A DNA stretch of 64,000 bases, taken from contig NZ_CP007481.1 of the NCBI RefSeq assembly GCF_000632985.1, positions 248,001 to 312,000 of the forward strand. The letters are read 5' to 3'. Origin of the DNA: Neorickettsia helminthoeca str. Oregon. GTDB lineage: Bacteria; Pseudomonadota; Alphaproteobacteria; Rickettsiales; Anaplasmataceae. This document shows positions 53,137-62,432 of this stretch, in pieces. The notes under the pieces are model-generated. The model was not told where the DNA came from and searched no databases. It saw only the letters and a program-made list of their open reading frames with translations. Both the position numbers and the translations under genes were made by a program. Within the stretch, counting starts at the first letter, position 1; each line of letters begins with the position of its first letter.

Positions 53137-55363
53137 GTATACGGATGATGTTAGGAAGAATAGATTAAGTTTTGTAACCAGGTATCCCAAGAGGTTCTAT
53201 CTGATCTTCGGGCTCATATTGTTACAACTTCTGTTGAATTTCGTGCTTCTTGGGGAATTCGACGCGACCAGCTTCTTGCAGAGTGATCAGGTGAGAGTGG
53301 TGTGTTATTGTGTAGCGGTCCTGACCTTTTTCTCGTTGGTATATAATCTCAAAAAGCTCCATCTTGTACTCGTAGCTGCTGAGTTCCAGAATATGTTTTA
53401 CTCCAATGCAGCGAAGGCTCTTACAGCATTTTACATGATCATCACAGGCGAAGGCGAGCTCGTGTACAAAGACGAGAGAACCAAAGCAAATGAATTGAAG
53501 GATGTATTGGGTGAAAAATATGATGCAGTTATGTCTGGTATAAAAGAGGGGGTCTTATATCATCGATTTCATAATGGTTCAGAGGTAATCGAAATAATAC
53601 CGATGATGAGGCCAAATGGCTATTTATTAATCACAGCAAAGGAAACCAGCGAAGAGAAAATCTATGATTCCCTTCTGGATGAAGCCGGAATATCAATGTA
53701 CAAAGTTACTGGGATCTCCGTCCAGAATAGAGGTAAGTCATGCCTCGAGGCAATTGGGGGGAAAAATGTTTTCCTTAAAGAGGGACTCTACAAGTTCCCG
53801 ACGATACACTCAGTAAATGCGCATAGTCACAATTTGTTTTTTAGAAATTACTCAACAAGGATCGATGGAAAGTATTACGGAATAATCATGCCTAAATTGG
53901 TTGAGATAAGTGAATTGGCTTCCAACACAGCAATTGGTGTTGCGTTTATGACTAAAGATCTCAAGGTTCTTGATGTGAATGATGCATTCCGTGAAGTCTT
54001 TGGAGGGAAATGTAATCTCGAACAATTTTTTCGGAGCAAGATAAATGACCTGAGCATTGACAGTTCGCCATCAATTGCTAATTTGACATTGGATAGTGGT
54101 GATAGTGTTAGAGCGTACCTCTCTGATTATTACGGGATCATTGTGGGGTTTTTTATCGATCTAACTGAACTGAGTGACTTGCAAAAGAAATTCCAGCATT
54201 CACAAAAAATAGTTTCCCTGGGTGAACTCAGCGGTGGAATAGCTCACGATTTTAACAATATTCTCACAGCGATCTTGGGTTTTGCGGAAATGCTTTTGGA
54301 TGATGTGCCACTAAAAAGTAAGCATTATTACGATATCGCGCAGATAAAATACAGTGCAAAGAAAGGTCAAGCTTTAGTGGAGAAAATCCTAGCTTTCTCG
54401 AGAAATCAGACGCTGCATGCAGAAGTGTTGAATGTCAATGACGTAGTGAAATCAATGCGTCAATTGATGGAAAGGTTAGTCCCTGAGAATATTAAACTGA
54501 GCTTCAGAGCAAGCCCGAATCTGAAGAATGTAAAAGTTGACAAAACTCAACTTGAACAAAGCTTAATGAATTTAGTAGTCAATGCACGGGATGCACTTGA
54601 GTCAGGAGGCGCAATCGTCGTTGAGGTGAGGAATGTACTAGTGGATAAAAAACGCACTGTCCTAGTCGGAAGCCAAAATGAGGAAGTTGTATTAAAAGGG
54701 GAATATGTCAGTGTCACAGTGGAAGATAATGGTTCGGGCATATCCATGGATGTGCTTCCAAAGATCTTTAATCCCTTTTTCTCGACAAAAAGTGTGGATA
54801 AAGGTACCGGTCTTGGTCTCTCAACTGTGTACGGGATAATCAAACAGATGAGGGGATACATAAATGTCGAAAGTATCGAAAAACAAGGGTCCACTTTTAC
54901 ACTATTGATCCCAGTTTCATATGAAACCTTTGTCAAAAAGGAGGAAAAAATACAGGATGAATTGATTCCTTCTGCTGCAAGTAGTGGGGCAACGATACTC
55001 CTTGTCGAAGATGAAAAGATGGTGAGAAATTTTCTGGTGAAGGCTCTACGAAAGCAGTCCTTTAACGTCGTAGAATGCGAAAGTAGTCAAGTTGCCCTGA
55101 AAACTTTCTTAGAAATGAAGCAGCGAATAGAGCTAGTGATAACTGACATAGTAATGCCTGGAATAGATGGGCCGGAAATGGTAACTGCAATGAGAGAAGA
55201 TAAGCCAAATTTGAAAGTGCTTTTTATGTCCGGATATACGCGTGATAAGCTTCACTTAGATGATCATAATCATAATGAGGATTTCATTGCAAAACCTTTT
55301 GAAGTCAATGAGTTGATCTCAAAAATCATGAAACTTATAGATAATGAAAATTCTGTTGTGTAA
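53126..55363 (+). CDS. cckA: CckA-type hybrid histidine kinase
   Basis: 745 residues. Two N-terminal helices (residues about 19-40 and 55-72), two PAS-like stretches, HisKA with GELSGGIAHDFNNILTAIL and phospho-acceptor His374, HATPase (NLVVNARDALESGG, VEDNGSGIS, FSTKSVDKGTGLGLSTV), and a C-terminal receiver with Asp674 in ITDIVMPGIDG. The H-box and the kinase-receiver order are those of CckA, which phosphorylates ChpT and then CtrA in alphaproteobacteria. Overlaps the sensor-like gene upstream; the stop is directly followed by the proS ATG. Confidence 0.92.
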   Translation: MRNRYTDDVRKNRLSFVTRYPKRFYLIFGLILLQLLLNFVLLGEFDATSFLQSDQVRVVCYCVAVLTFFSLVYNLKKLHLVLVAAEFQNMFYSNAAKALTAFYMIITGEGELVYKDERTKANELKDVLGEKYDAVMSGIKEGVLYHRFHNGSEVIEIIPMMRPNGYLLITAKETSEEKIYDSLLDEAGISMYKVTGISVQNRGKSCLEAIGGKNVFLKEGLYKFPTIHSVNAHSHNLFFRNYSTRIDGKYYGIIMPKLVEISELASNTAIGVAFMTKDLKVLDVNDAFREVFGGKCNLEQFFRSKINDLSIDSSPSIANLTLDSGDSVRAYLSDYYGIIVGFFIDLTELSDLQKKFQHSQKIVSLGELSGGIAHDFNNILTAILGFAEMLLDDVPLKSKHYYDIAQIKYSAKKGQALVEKILAFSRNQTLHAEVLNVNDVVKSMRQLMERLVPENIKLSFRASPNLKNVKVDKTQLEQSLMNLVVNARDALESGGAIVVEVRNVLVDKKRTVLVGSQNEEVVLKGEYVSVTVEDNGSGISMDVLPKIFNPFFSTKSVDKGTGLGLSTVYGIIKQMRGYINVESIEKQGSTFTLLIPVSYETFVKKEEKIQDELIPSAASSGATILLVEDEKMVRNFLVKALRKQSFNVVECESSQVALKTFLEMKQRIELVITDIVMPGIDGPEMVTAMREDKPNLKVLFMSGYTRDKLHLDDHNHNEDFIAKPFEVNELISKIMKLIDNENSVV

Positions 55364-56665
55364 ATGAAAGATAAAGTAAGAATCTCTGAATACTATCTTC
55401 CTTTATTGAAGGAGGTTTCAAGTGAGGTCAAACTACGCTCACATAAATATGCATTGAGGGCAGGCCTGGTGAAGCAGTGTGGTTCCGGACTATACAGCTG
55501 GCTGCCTCTGGGACTGAGAGTGCTGAAAAATATCGAAGCGATAATACGCCAGGAACTCGATGATAGAGGAATGTTGGAAATGTTAATGCCCTGTATACAG
55601 ACAGCCAAGTTATGGGAAGAATCCGGACGATATTCAGATTATGGAAAGGAATTATTAAAATTCAGGGATAGGCATGACAATGAAATGCTTTTCGGCCCGA
55701 CAAATGAAGAGGTAATTACGTCGATCGTTCGTGATAGCATCACGAGCTATAAGCAGCTTCCAAAGATACTATATCACATCCAATGGAAGTTCAGAGACGA
55801 AATAAGGCCAAGATTCGGTCTTATGCGTGCACGGGAATTTCTAATGAAAGATGCTTATAGTTTCGACGTGGATGAACAATCCGCAAGACTCTCATATGAC
55901 AAGGTCTATCAAGCTTATTTGCGTATCTTCAATAGGCTTGGTTTAAATCCTATTCCCTGTAGAGCAGATGCCGGTGTAATAGGTGGAAATCTTAATCACG
56001 AATTCCATATTGCTACTGATGCCGGAGGGGAATGTTCAATCTTTTACCCTAGTGAAGTTGAGTCTCTAGTACAAGAATTCTGTAACACTGATCCAGGTGA
56101 CGCTGCTGCAGTAAAAGCAATGACTGCTAGATTACAAGCCCTGGATTGTTTTACAGATGAATGTAAGGATTCCAAAGATCGTGTCATGGAAATGATTTCA
56201 ACTAAACAAGGAATAGAGGTTGGACATATTTTTCTATTTGGGGATAAGTATTCTCTGCCTATGAAAGCGCAATTTCTCGATAAGGACGGCAACAGAAGCA
56301 ATTTTTACATGGGTTCTTATGGAATAGGCATTTCCAGGCTTCTCGCGGCGATAATTGAGGTGCATTCTGATGAGAAGGGTATCATTTGGCCAGAATCCAT
56401 TACGCCCTTCAAAGTTGGACTCATAAACTTGCATCAAGAGTCCGCTGCGCTGGCGGAAAATCTCTTTGCCAACCTGAATAACGTGATATACGACGATACT
56501 CTAGATAGCCAGGGCGTCAAATTCGCTAGAATGGATCTGATAGGCGCGCCATTTCAGATAATCGTGGGAAAGAGAAGCCTAGAAACCGGTATTGTCAATT
56601 TAAAATATCGTTTGGATTCAAGTGAAGAGAGCTGCATTCCTGACGAGCTGGTTTTGAGGTTTTGA
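55364..56665 (+). CDS. proS: Prolyl-tRNA synthetase (short, alphaproteobacterial type)
   Basis: 433 residues, class II. GSGLYSWLPLGLRVL, GPTNEEVITSIVRD, FRDEIRPRFGLMRAREFLMKD (motif 2 region, split at length), GSYGIGISRLLAA (motif 3). It lacks the large editing insertion of E. coli ProS, as do mitochondrial and alphaproteobacterial enzymes. Starts on the base after the cckA stop, so it shares the operon. Confidence 0.95.
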   Translation: MKDKVRISEYYLPLLKEVSSEVKLRSHKYALRAGLVKQCGSGLYSWLPLGLRVLKNIEAIIRQELDDRGMLEMLMPCIQTAKLWEESGRYSDYGKELLKFRDRHDNEMLFGPTNEEVITSIVRDSITSYKQLPKILYHIQWKFRDEIRPRFGLMRAREFLMKDAYSFDVDEQSARLSYDKVYQAYLRIFNRLGLNPIPCRADAGVIGGNLNHEFHIATDAGGECSIFYPSEVESLVQEFCNTDPGDAAAVKAMTARLQALDCFTDECKDSKDRVMEMISTKQGIEVGHIFLFGDKYSLPMKAQFLDKDGNRSNFYMGSYGIGISRLLAAIIEVHSDEKGIIWPESITPFKVGLINLHQESAALAENLFANLNNVIYDDTLDSQGVKFARMDLIGAPFQIIVGKRSLETGIVNLKYRLDSSEESCIPDELVLRF

Positions 56666-56713
56666 GCGTTATATGCTAGAATCCGTGCCTGAGCTAGCCA
56701 ACTTTTCAGAACC

Positions 56714-56743
56714 TTTAAATATCTACCATTTAAATATCTACCA
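56714..56743 (+). repeat. 15-bp tandem duplication ending at a start codon
   Basis: TTTAAATATCTACCA occurs twice in direct succession (56714-56728 and 56729-56743). The last A of the second copy is the A of the ATG of the next gene, so the duplication doubles its immediate leader. Confidence 0.9.
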
Positions 56744-57501
56744 TGCTGTCTGACAGGAATGAACTGCTTCTTCGTATTGAAGTGCTAGAGCGAGAAAATC
56801 GTGAGCTGCGAAAGAGAGCGAACCTGAAAGCAATTTGTCTGCCATTTCTTTTCTCTGCTGTTGCGGCAGCTGTAAGTTTCTTTGTGAAGGTGGGAATTCC
56901 AGTTATATCAAGGCAGTGGTTCTCTGAAGGAAAGGAGTTTGCTGTTAGGATTACTATGTATGTGATGGCTCTTTGCATAGTCCTCCCGATTCTTGCTTGT
57001 GTTATAACCAACAGTGTAAACAATATTGCCGTCAGAAAGGCCATAGAACTCGATGAACCCGCGGTTCCAGAGGAGAATAGAGAGGGAAATGCTGTTCAGA
57101 GATGGTGGGCAAGATTTAGTGATACTCAGAATCTGGTGGTCAATTTGTGTTACTATTCAATTGCCTTGCTTGTAGCTGGATTCCTGTGTTTTGTCCAATA
57201 CATAGCAGTCAAAGGAATAGCTGAGCTATTTAAGTCATTAGAGAAGAGTAGAATTGAAACAACCATTGTAGTGTCGATTGTGGTTGGTATTTGTACTGCT
57301 TTTCTTGGTGTACTATTTTCATCTTCACTACAAATGTTGCTTTATCATAAGAATCCGAAGTTATTTCCCAGTGAGTGCCGCGTGTATAAGTCTACTGGTA
57401 ATGGTGACGGTATGAATGGCTCTGAGGAACCGAAGTCGTCTTCTACTGAGTGCCTTGTGCAGCCAATGCAGTCCTCTTTCTCTAAGTGTGTTGCGCTGTA
57501 G
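56743..57501 (+). CDS. Orphan four-helix membrane protein
   Basis: 252 residues, unrecognised. A short coiled coil (ELLLRIEVLERENRELRKR, residues 6-24), then four membrane helices (about 28-48, 66-88, 132-152, 172-198) and a hydrophilic Ser-rich tail with several Cys. No transporter motif. Codon use looks like its neighbours. The 15-bp duplication sits directly upstream. Confidence 0.6.
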   Translation: MLSDRNELLLRIEVLERENRELRKRANLKAICLPFLFSAVAAAVSFFVKVGIPVISRQWFSEGKEFAVRITMYVMALCIVLPILACVITNSVNNIAVRKAIELDEPAVPEENREGNAVQRWWARFSDTQNLVVNLCYYSIALLVAGFLCFVQYIAVKGIAELFKSLEKSRIETTIVVSIVVGICTAFLGVLFSSSLQMLLYHKNPKLFPSECRVYKSTGNGDGMNGSEEPKSSSTECLVQPMQSSFSKCVAL

Positions 57502-57581
57502 GTGGCGCTGTATAGTTATTTTAATGCTATGTATTTTCTTGGATGGTGTATAAAATAAGATATGGGCCAAGGATACACCTA

Positions 57582-57986
57582 ATGTCATTGAAATCCAACA
57601 TAACCAATAAAGGGAGTTCCGTTTTTATCAGGCCTTCCACTGTCTATCTAGGTCGGTACCTTATTCGGGAAACAGAGTATCACTTCTGGAGCTATACAAT
57701 CAATATGACAAACTGCTCCTCTGAGGATGTAAAAATAATCGAATGCTGGGCTGAAGTGATTGATTCAAGAGGAATGGTGACGAAAGTTCGATCCGTCGAT
57801 GGTGTATGGAACAAAATAATCAAGAAAAATGAAGCACTGGAATATGTGACTGGAGTATATCTCAAAAGTGTTTCTGGTGTCTTGCGATCCTGGTATGAGG
57901 TGGAGTTTCTTCAGAGCGATTTCGTGTTGCGCATCAATGGAGAATTGTGCTCTGTCGATGCGTCATTTGGAGATATTCTTCAATAG
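57582..57986 (+). CDS. apaG: ApaG-domain protein
   Basis: 134 residues from ATG 57582, with AAGGA 8 bp upstream; the frame is open to 57543. A fibronectin-like fold with the ApaG pattern: RETEYHFWSYTINMTNCSSE ... VIECWAEVIDSRG (as IIECWAEVIDSRG) ... VDGVWNKIIKKNEALEYVTGVYL. It departs from the usual 'GVVGEQP' motif, so this is a divergent member. Function in bacteria is poorly known. Confidence 0.7.
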   Translation: MSLKSNITNKGSSVFIRPSTVYLGRYLIRETEYHFWSYTINMTNCSSEDVKIIECWAEVIDSRGMVTKVRSVDGVWNKIIKKNEALEYVTGVYLKSVSGVLRSWYEVEFLQSDFVLRINGELCSVDASFGDILQ

Positions 57987-58042
57987 GAGTTGCATATAAG
58001 GCTTCTTGTACCTAATATTTAGGTGTAGCCCGTGGGTTTCCT

Positions 58043-60646
58043 ATGTTTAAGAAGCTTGTATACAAATTTTTTCCTCCGTCTGCAGAAGGTGATGCTTCCA
58101 TGTTGGACATACTCGGTGGTAAGGGCGCTAATCTTGCACAGATGTGTAATATGGGATTGCCTGTCCCACCTGGTTTCACGATTTCTTCCCGGGCCTGTGA
58201 TTTGTATTATAAGGATAGGGAACACTTCAGGAGCTTGCTGGATGTGGAAGTGCAAAAGGCTTTCCATTCATTGGAGAGTGCTACAGGGAAAGTGTTCGGC
58301 TCTCCCACGAATCCTCTTCTCGTATCAGTCCGCTCCGGCAGCAGGTTCTCTATGCCCGGAATGCTTGACACAGTTCTGAATGTCGGACTCAATAACGAGA
58401 TAGTTGCTGCTCTGGATAGTAAGTTCATTCTTGATAGCTATAGGCGTCTAATACAGATGTATGGAAATGTTGTCCTCAAAGTGGATTCGTATCATTTCGA
58501 GGAAGCACTATATGACTATAAGCACGCTAGATTGCTATTAAATGACAGCGATTTAAGTAAAGAACATCTACGGCAGATTATTGAGCTCTTCCAAGACATA
58601 ATAGAAAAACATTCGCATGAAGGAATGCCGCAGGACGTCTATGCGCAGGTTATGAATTGTATAGAAGCAGTTTTTCAGTCCTGGAGTAATGAGCGTGCCA
58701 AGACGTATAGAATGATTCACAACATACCTGAAGAGATCGGAACAGCAGTGAACGTCCAAAGTATGGTTTTTGGAAATTTTAATGAGCACTCTGCTTCTGG
58801 TGTCTTGTTTACACGTAATCCGTCGAATGGACGAAAGGAGATTTTCGGAGAATATATCAAGAATGCCCAAGGGGAAGATGTAGTTTCTGGAGTAAGGACT
58901 CCAATGCCTATAGAGGAAATGCAATCCGATAATCCGTCTCTGTATAAGCAACTCTCGGACGTTTGTGATGTCCTTGAGAAGCATTATAAAGACGTCCAAG
59001 ATATAGAATTTACCATTGAGGATGACGTTCTTTATGTACTCCAAACTAGAAGTGCTAAACGTTCCGCAGAAGCAGCTATAAAAATAGCCGTCGATATGGT
59101 AGGGGAGGGGCAAATCAGTAAACAGGAAGCAGTACTCAGGATAGATGCGAAATCTCTTGAAGGTTTACTTCATCCAAGAATAGATGATGAAGTAAATCAT
59201 CAAATAATAGGAAGAGGTCTACCTGCCTCACCTGGCGCAGCATCCGGTAAGATAATCTTCTGCACAGAGGAAGCTGTGAAGTGTGCTCATAGCGGGGAAA
59301 AAGTAATCCTGGTGAAAAGTGAAACTAGTCCAGAAGATATCGCGGGAATGCATGCTGCAGTCGCGATTGTCACAACAAGAGGCGGTATGACTTCTCATGC
59401 GGCAGTAGTTGCAAGGGGTATGGGGAAACCTTGTATCTGTGCGCTTTCCGGTGGTAGCGTCGATCAATATTCTGGAATACTAAAAATCTCCCCAGATATC
59501 GTCCTGAACAAAGGTGATAGAGTTACGGTCGATGGAGCAAGCGGCAACCTTATTCTAGGTAGTGTAGCTACTTCTGAGTTTAATTTCTCGGAGGAGTTCG
59601 AGATCTTTATGAGTTGGGTTGATGAGTTCAAGAAGATTGGCGTCAGAGTAAATGCAGAGACAGAAGAGGACATAGAGGTAGCACTTAAGTTTGCCGCAGA
59701 TGGAATAGGTCTCTGTAGAACGGAGCATATGTTTTTCTCTGAAGATAGAATAAATATTGTCCGCGAGATGATCATCGCAGAGGAATCACAGCAAAGAAGT
59801 GAAGCACTGAAGAAGTTACTTCCAATACAACAGGAGGACTTCGTTGCTATATTCCGTGGGATGCAAAGTAAGTGCGTGACAATAAGATTATTGGATCCAC
59901 CGTTACACGAATTCCTTCCTTCAGATGAGGCGAGTCTAGAAAGTTTCAAGAAGCATTCTGTGTTAGCAGAAAGTTTTATTCAGAGGAGAATCAAGTCCCT
60001 CAAAGAAGAGAATCCAATGCTTGGACACAGAGGTTGTAGATTGGGTATATCCCATCCGGAAATATATGAAATGCAACTTCATGCTATCTTCGGTGCAGCG
60101 CAGGAAGTGAAAAATATTGCACCAGAGATAATGATCCCATTTGTAATGAATGCTGAGGAGCTGCTTTTGATTAAGCGACTTGTTGAGTCAGTGGCTGCTA
60201 ATTACTCAGTTGAATACTCTTTTGGAAATATGATTGAACTACCTTCAGCTGCTATCCTCGCTAACAGAATTGCTGAGCACTCAGACTTTTTCAGCTTTGG
60301 GACGAATGATCTAACCCAGACAACCTTGGGTATTTCGCGAGATGACTGTGGTATGTTCTTAAATATCTACAAGGAAAAGGGGCTTCTGAAGGATGATCCT
60401 TTTGTTACTATTCAAACAGAAAACGTCGGTGTCTTAATAAGAGATGCGATCAACAAAGGAAGAGCAACTAAGAAAAATATCAAGATAGGTATTTGTGGGG
60501 AGCATGGCGGTGATCCCGATTCAGTTGAGTTTTTTGCCTCTCTGGGGGTGGACTATGTTTCTTGTTCGCCATACCGTGTTCCTATAGCGAAAGTTGCTGC
60601 CGCCCAATATGAGTTGAAGCACCGTGTTTCTGAGGCTGATCTTTGA
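58043..60646 (+). CDS. ppdK: Pyruvate, phosphate dikinase
   Basis: 867 residues, three domains: ATP-grasp nucleotide binding (DILGGKGANLAQMCNMGLPVPPGF, split; RSGSRFSMPGMLDTVLNVG), the swivelling phosphohistidine domain with catalytic His452 in GGMTSHAAVVARGMGKPC and the adjacent Thr that the regulator modifies, and the C-terminal PEP/pyruvate barrel (GIGLCRTEHMF, LGHRGCRLGI, SFGTNDLTQTTLG, CGEHGGDP). Interconverts pyruvate, ATP and Pi with PEP, AMP and PPi. Its regulator is at 20084-20893. Confidence 0.97.
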   Translation: MFKKLVYKFFPPSAEGDASMLDILGGKGANLAQMCNMGLPVPPGFTISSRACDLYYKDREHFRSLLDVEVQKAFHSLESATGKVFGSPTNPLLVSVRSGSRFSMPGMLDTVLNVGLNNEIVAALDSKFILDSYRRLIQMYGNVVLKVDSYHFEEALYDYKHARLLLNDSDLSKEHLRQIIELFQDIIEKHSHEGMPQDVYAQVMNCIEAVFQSWSNERAKTYRMIHNIPEEIGTAVNVQSMVFGNFNEHSASGVLFTRNPSNGRKEIFGEYIKNAQGEDVVSGVRTPMPIEEMQSDNPSLYKQLSDVCDVLEKHYKDVQDIEFTIEDDVLYVLQTRSAKRSAEAAIKIAVDMVGEGQISKQEAVLRIDAKSLEGLLHPRIDDEVNHQIIGRGLPASPGAASGKIIFCTEEAVKCAHSGEKVILVKSETSPEDIAGMHAAVAIVTTRGGMTSHAAVVARGMGKPCICALSGGSVDQYSGILKISPDIVLNKGDRVTVDGASGNLILGSVATSEFNFSEEFEIFMSWVDEFKKIGVRVNAETEEDIEVALKFAADGIGLCRTEHMFFSEDRINIVREMIIAEESQQRSEALKKLLPIQQEDFVAIFRGMQSKCVTIRLLDPPLHEFLPSDEASLESFKKHSVLAESFIQRRIKSLKEENPMLGHRGCRLGISHPEIYEMQLHAIFGAAQEVKNIAPEIMIPFVMNAEELLLIKRLVESVAANYSVEYSFGNMIELPSAAILANRIAEHSDFFSFGTNDLTQTTLGISRDDCGMFLNIYKEKGLLKDDPFVTIQTENVGVLIRDAINKGRATKKNIKIGICGEHGGDPDSVEFFASLGVDYVSCSPYRVPIAKVAAAQYELKHRVSEADL

Positions 60647-60794
60647 TTAGACTAGCATTCCTATAGTGAGGTCGGGTCCTACATACAATATACCTCCTCT
60701 TAAAGCAAAGAAATTCTTTCTTCTTGTTCACAGTCGTCAAGATGACGTCAATCTAATTGTTTGGATACGCTACCTCCCGCCGAAGTACTCAGAC

Positions 60795-61355
60795 TTATGG
60801 ATATAGTCTTGAGATTTTCCATGTTTCATCTGGTTGTAGCGTATACAAGAATCTCTTATTTAGTCTGTATTTGTCAGCAATAAAAAACTCCATAGAGTCT
60901 GGTTTTAAGCGGAATCCTTCCCAGTGCTCAGGACGCTCTATCTCATTTGTTGAATCTTCTAATTCCTGAATTTCTTTTAGAAAGAGATCTTCATCCTTTA
61001 GCTCTTGAGATTGCTTAGATAAGGCAGTTATAGCCTTACTCCTACGTGGACGTAAATTAAAATAGGCATCCGCCTTTTCTTTTTCCGCTAAGTAAACATC
61101 CCCGCGTACTGTGACCTGTTTGCTGTCCCAGTAAAAAACCATAGCCGCTTTTGGATTCTCTCTCAGATTTTTTCCCTTATTGCTGTTCACGTTCGTGTAG
61201 AAGGTGAATCCATCGTCGTTGACATCTTTTATCAGCACAGTCCTGGCAGAAGGTATTCCGGCTTTCGTGCACGTTGAGAGTATTGCGGCTGTCTTATCGG
61301 GTACATTGATGCTGTTCTGCCATAAAATGAATTGTGTAACAGGATTCGAATGCAT
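60795..61355 (-). CDS. pdxH: Pyridoxamine 5'-phosphate oxidase
   Basis: 186-residue FMN protein giving PLP from PNP or PMP. PSARTVLIKDVNDDGFTFYTN (split), SNKGKNLRENPKAAMVFYWD, QVTVRGDV, FNLRPRRSKA and the C-terminal RPEHWEGFRLKPDSMEFF ... FLYTLQPDETWKISRLYP are typical. Slightly shortened N terminus. Completes the PdxJ pathway in this window. Confidence 0.95.
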   Translation of the reverse strand: MHSNPVTQFILWQNSINVPDKTAAILSTCTKAGIPSARTVLIKDVNDDGFTFYTNVNSNKGKNLRENPKAAMVFYWDSKQVTVRGDVYLAEKEKADAYFNLRPRRSKAITALSKQSQELKDEDLFLKEIQELEDSTNEIERPEHWEGFRLKPDSMEFFIADKYRLNKRFLYTLQPDETWKISRLYP

Positions 61356-61431
61356 TGTCTGGAATTCCTATCTTGCATACAGTTTAGATTCTGATTATCT
61401 TGAATGCAAATATTACTAAGTTGAGGTTTTT

Positions 61432-62274
61432 ATGGACATAGCTGAGTACAAGAGTGTCATCGAAGATGCTTGGGAGAGTAGTAATTATTCCGATAAATCT
61501 CTTTTAAAAAGCATAGAAGCCGTAATACAGCTTATAGAAATGGGTAAGTTGAGAGTAGCGGAAAAGCAAGGTTCCTCATGGGAAACAAATCAGTGGGTGA
61601 AGCAAGCCATACTGATATACATGCGGATCTCCGAGAATAAGCTGATCACATACGGGCAGCCTGAGAGCAGCTGGTTTGATAAGATCGATCAACGATTTAT
61701 GCTCTGGCAAGAAGAAGATTTCAGCAAGGCTAAAATAAGAGCTGTCCCTGGTAGCTTTGTAAGAAAGTCAGCGTATATAGGTACCGATGTTGTGATTATG
61801 CCATCTTTCATTAATGTTGGTGCTTATGTTGGTGCTAAGACGATGATAGATACGTGGGCGAGCATCGGCAGCTGTGCTCAGATTGGTAAGAATTGCCATA
61901 TCGCAGGAGGTGTTGGTATAGGAGGTGTCCTGGAGCCACTGGCAAGTAATCCCGTCATTATCGAAGACAATTGCTTCATAGGTGCTAGGTCCGAAATAGT
62001 AGATGGTGTCCTGATAGGTGAAGGGTCCGTGTTAGCTATGGGATGTTATATAGGTCCTTCTACTCGTATTGTTGATAGGGCTACCAACAAAGTCACTTAC
62101 GGATCGATACCCCCCTATTCCGTTGTGGTTCCTGGGAGCATTCAGCTTAAAGATGGTATTTCGATCTCTTGTGTCATCATAGTTAAGCAGGTCGATGAAA
62201 AAACTAGAGCTAAAGTCCAGATAAATCAGCTACTGCGCTTCCAGAGTACAGCTCCAGGGGAATCGCTTTCTTGA
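61432..62274 (+). CDS. dapD: Tetrahydrodipicolinate N-succinyltransferase
   Basis: 280 residues. Helical N-terminal domain, then left-handed beta-helix hexapeptides (VVIMPSFINVGAYVGAKTMI, IGSCAQIGKNCHIAGGVGIG split, NCFIGARSEIVDGVLIGEGS) and the family motif VLEPLASNPVIIEDN. Succinylase branch to meso-diaminopimelate, needed for lysine or peptidoglycan; fits the transpeptidase in the window. TTGCAT/ATGCAA inverted repeat lies upstream (61373-61409). Confidence 0.96.
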   Translation: MDIAEYKSVIEDAWESSNYSDKSLLKSIEAVIQLIEMGKLRVAEKQGSSWETNQWVKQAILIYMRISENKLITYGQPESSWFDKIDQRFMLWQEEDFSKAKIRAVPGSFVRKSAYIGTDVVIMPSFINVGAYVGAKTMIDTWASIGSCAQIGKNCHIAGGVGIGGVLEPLASNPVIIEDNCFIGARSEIVDGVLIGEGSVLAMGCYIGPSTRIVDRATNKVTYGSIPPYSVVVPGSIQLKDGISISCVIIVKQVDEKTRAKVQINQLLRFQSTAPGESLS

Positions 62275-62432
62275 AGTATCAACGATCACGAGACTTTCCT
62301 GGCTAAGCAATAGAACATTCTCTTTTGCTGCACTCACTCGGAGTGTTTGTGATACAACTTTATACCAAGTTTAGTCTTTGTTTACATTACCTGCTCTATC
62401 CTATAGATCCTACTCAGGAATTTTTCTTTTCC

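Noticed and set aside
59464-59949. 161-codon minus-strand ORF
   Set aside because: Antisense to the ppdK catalytic region.
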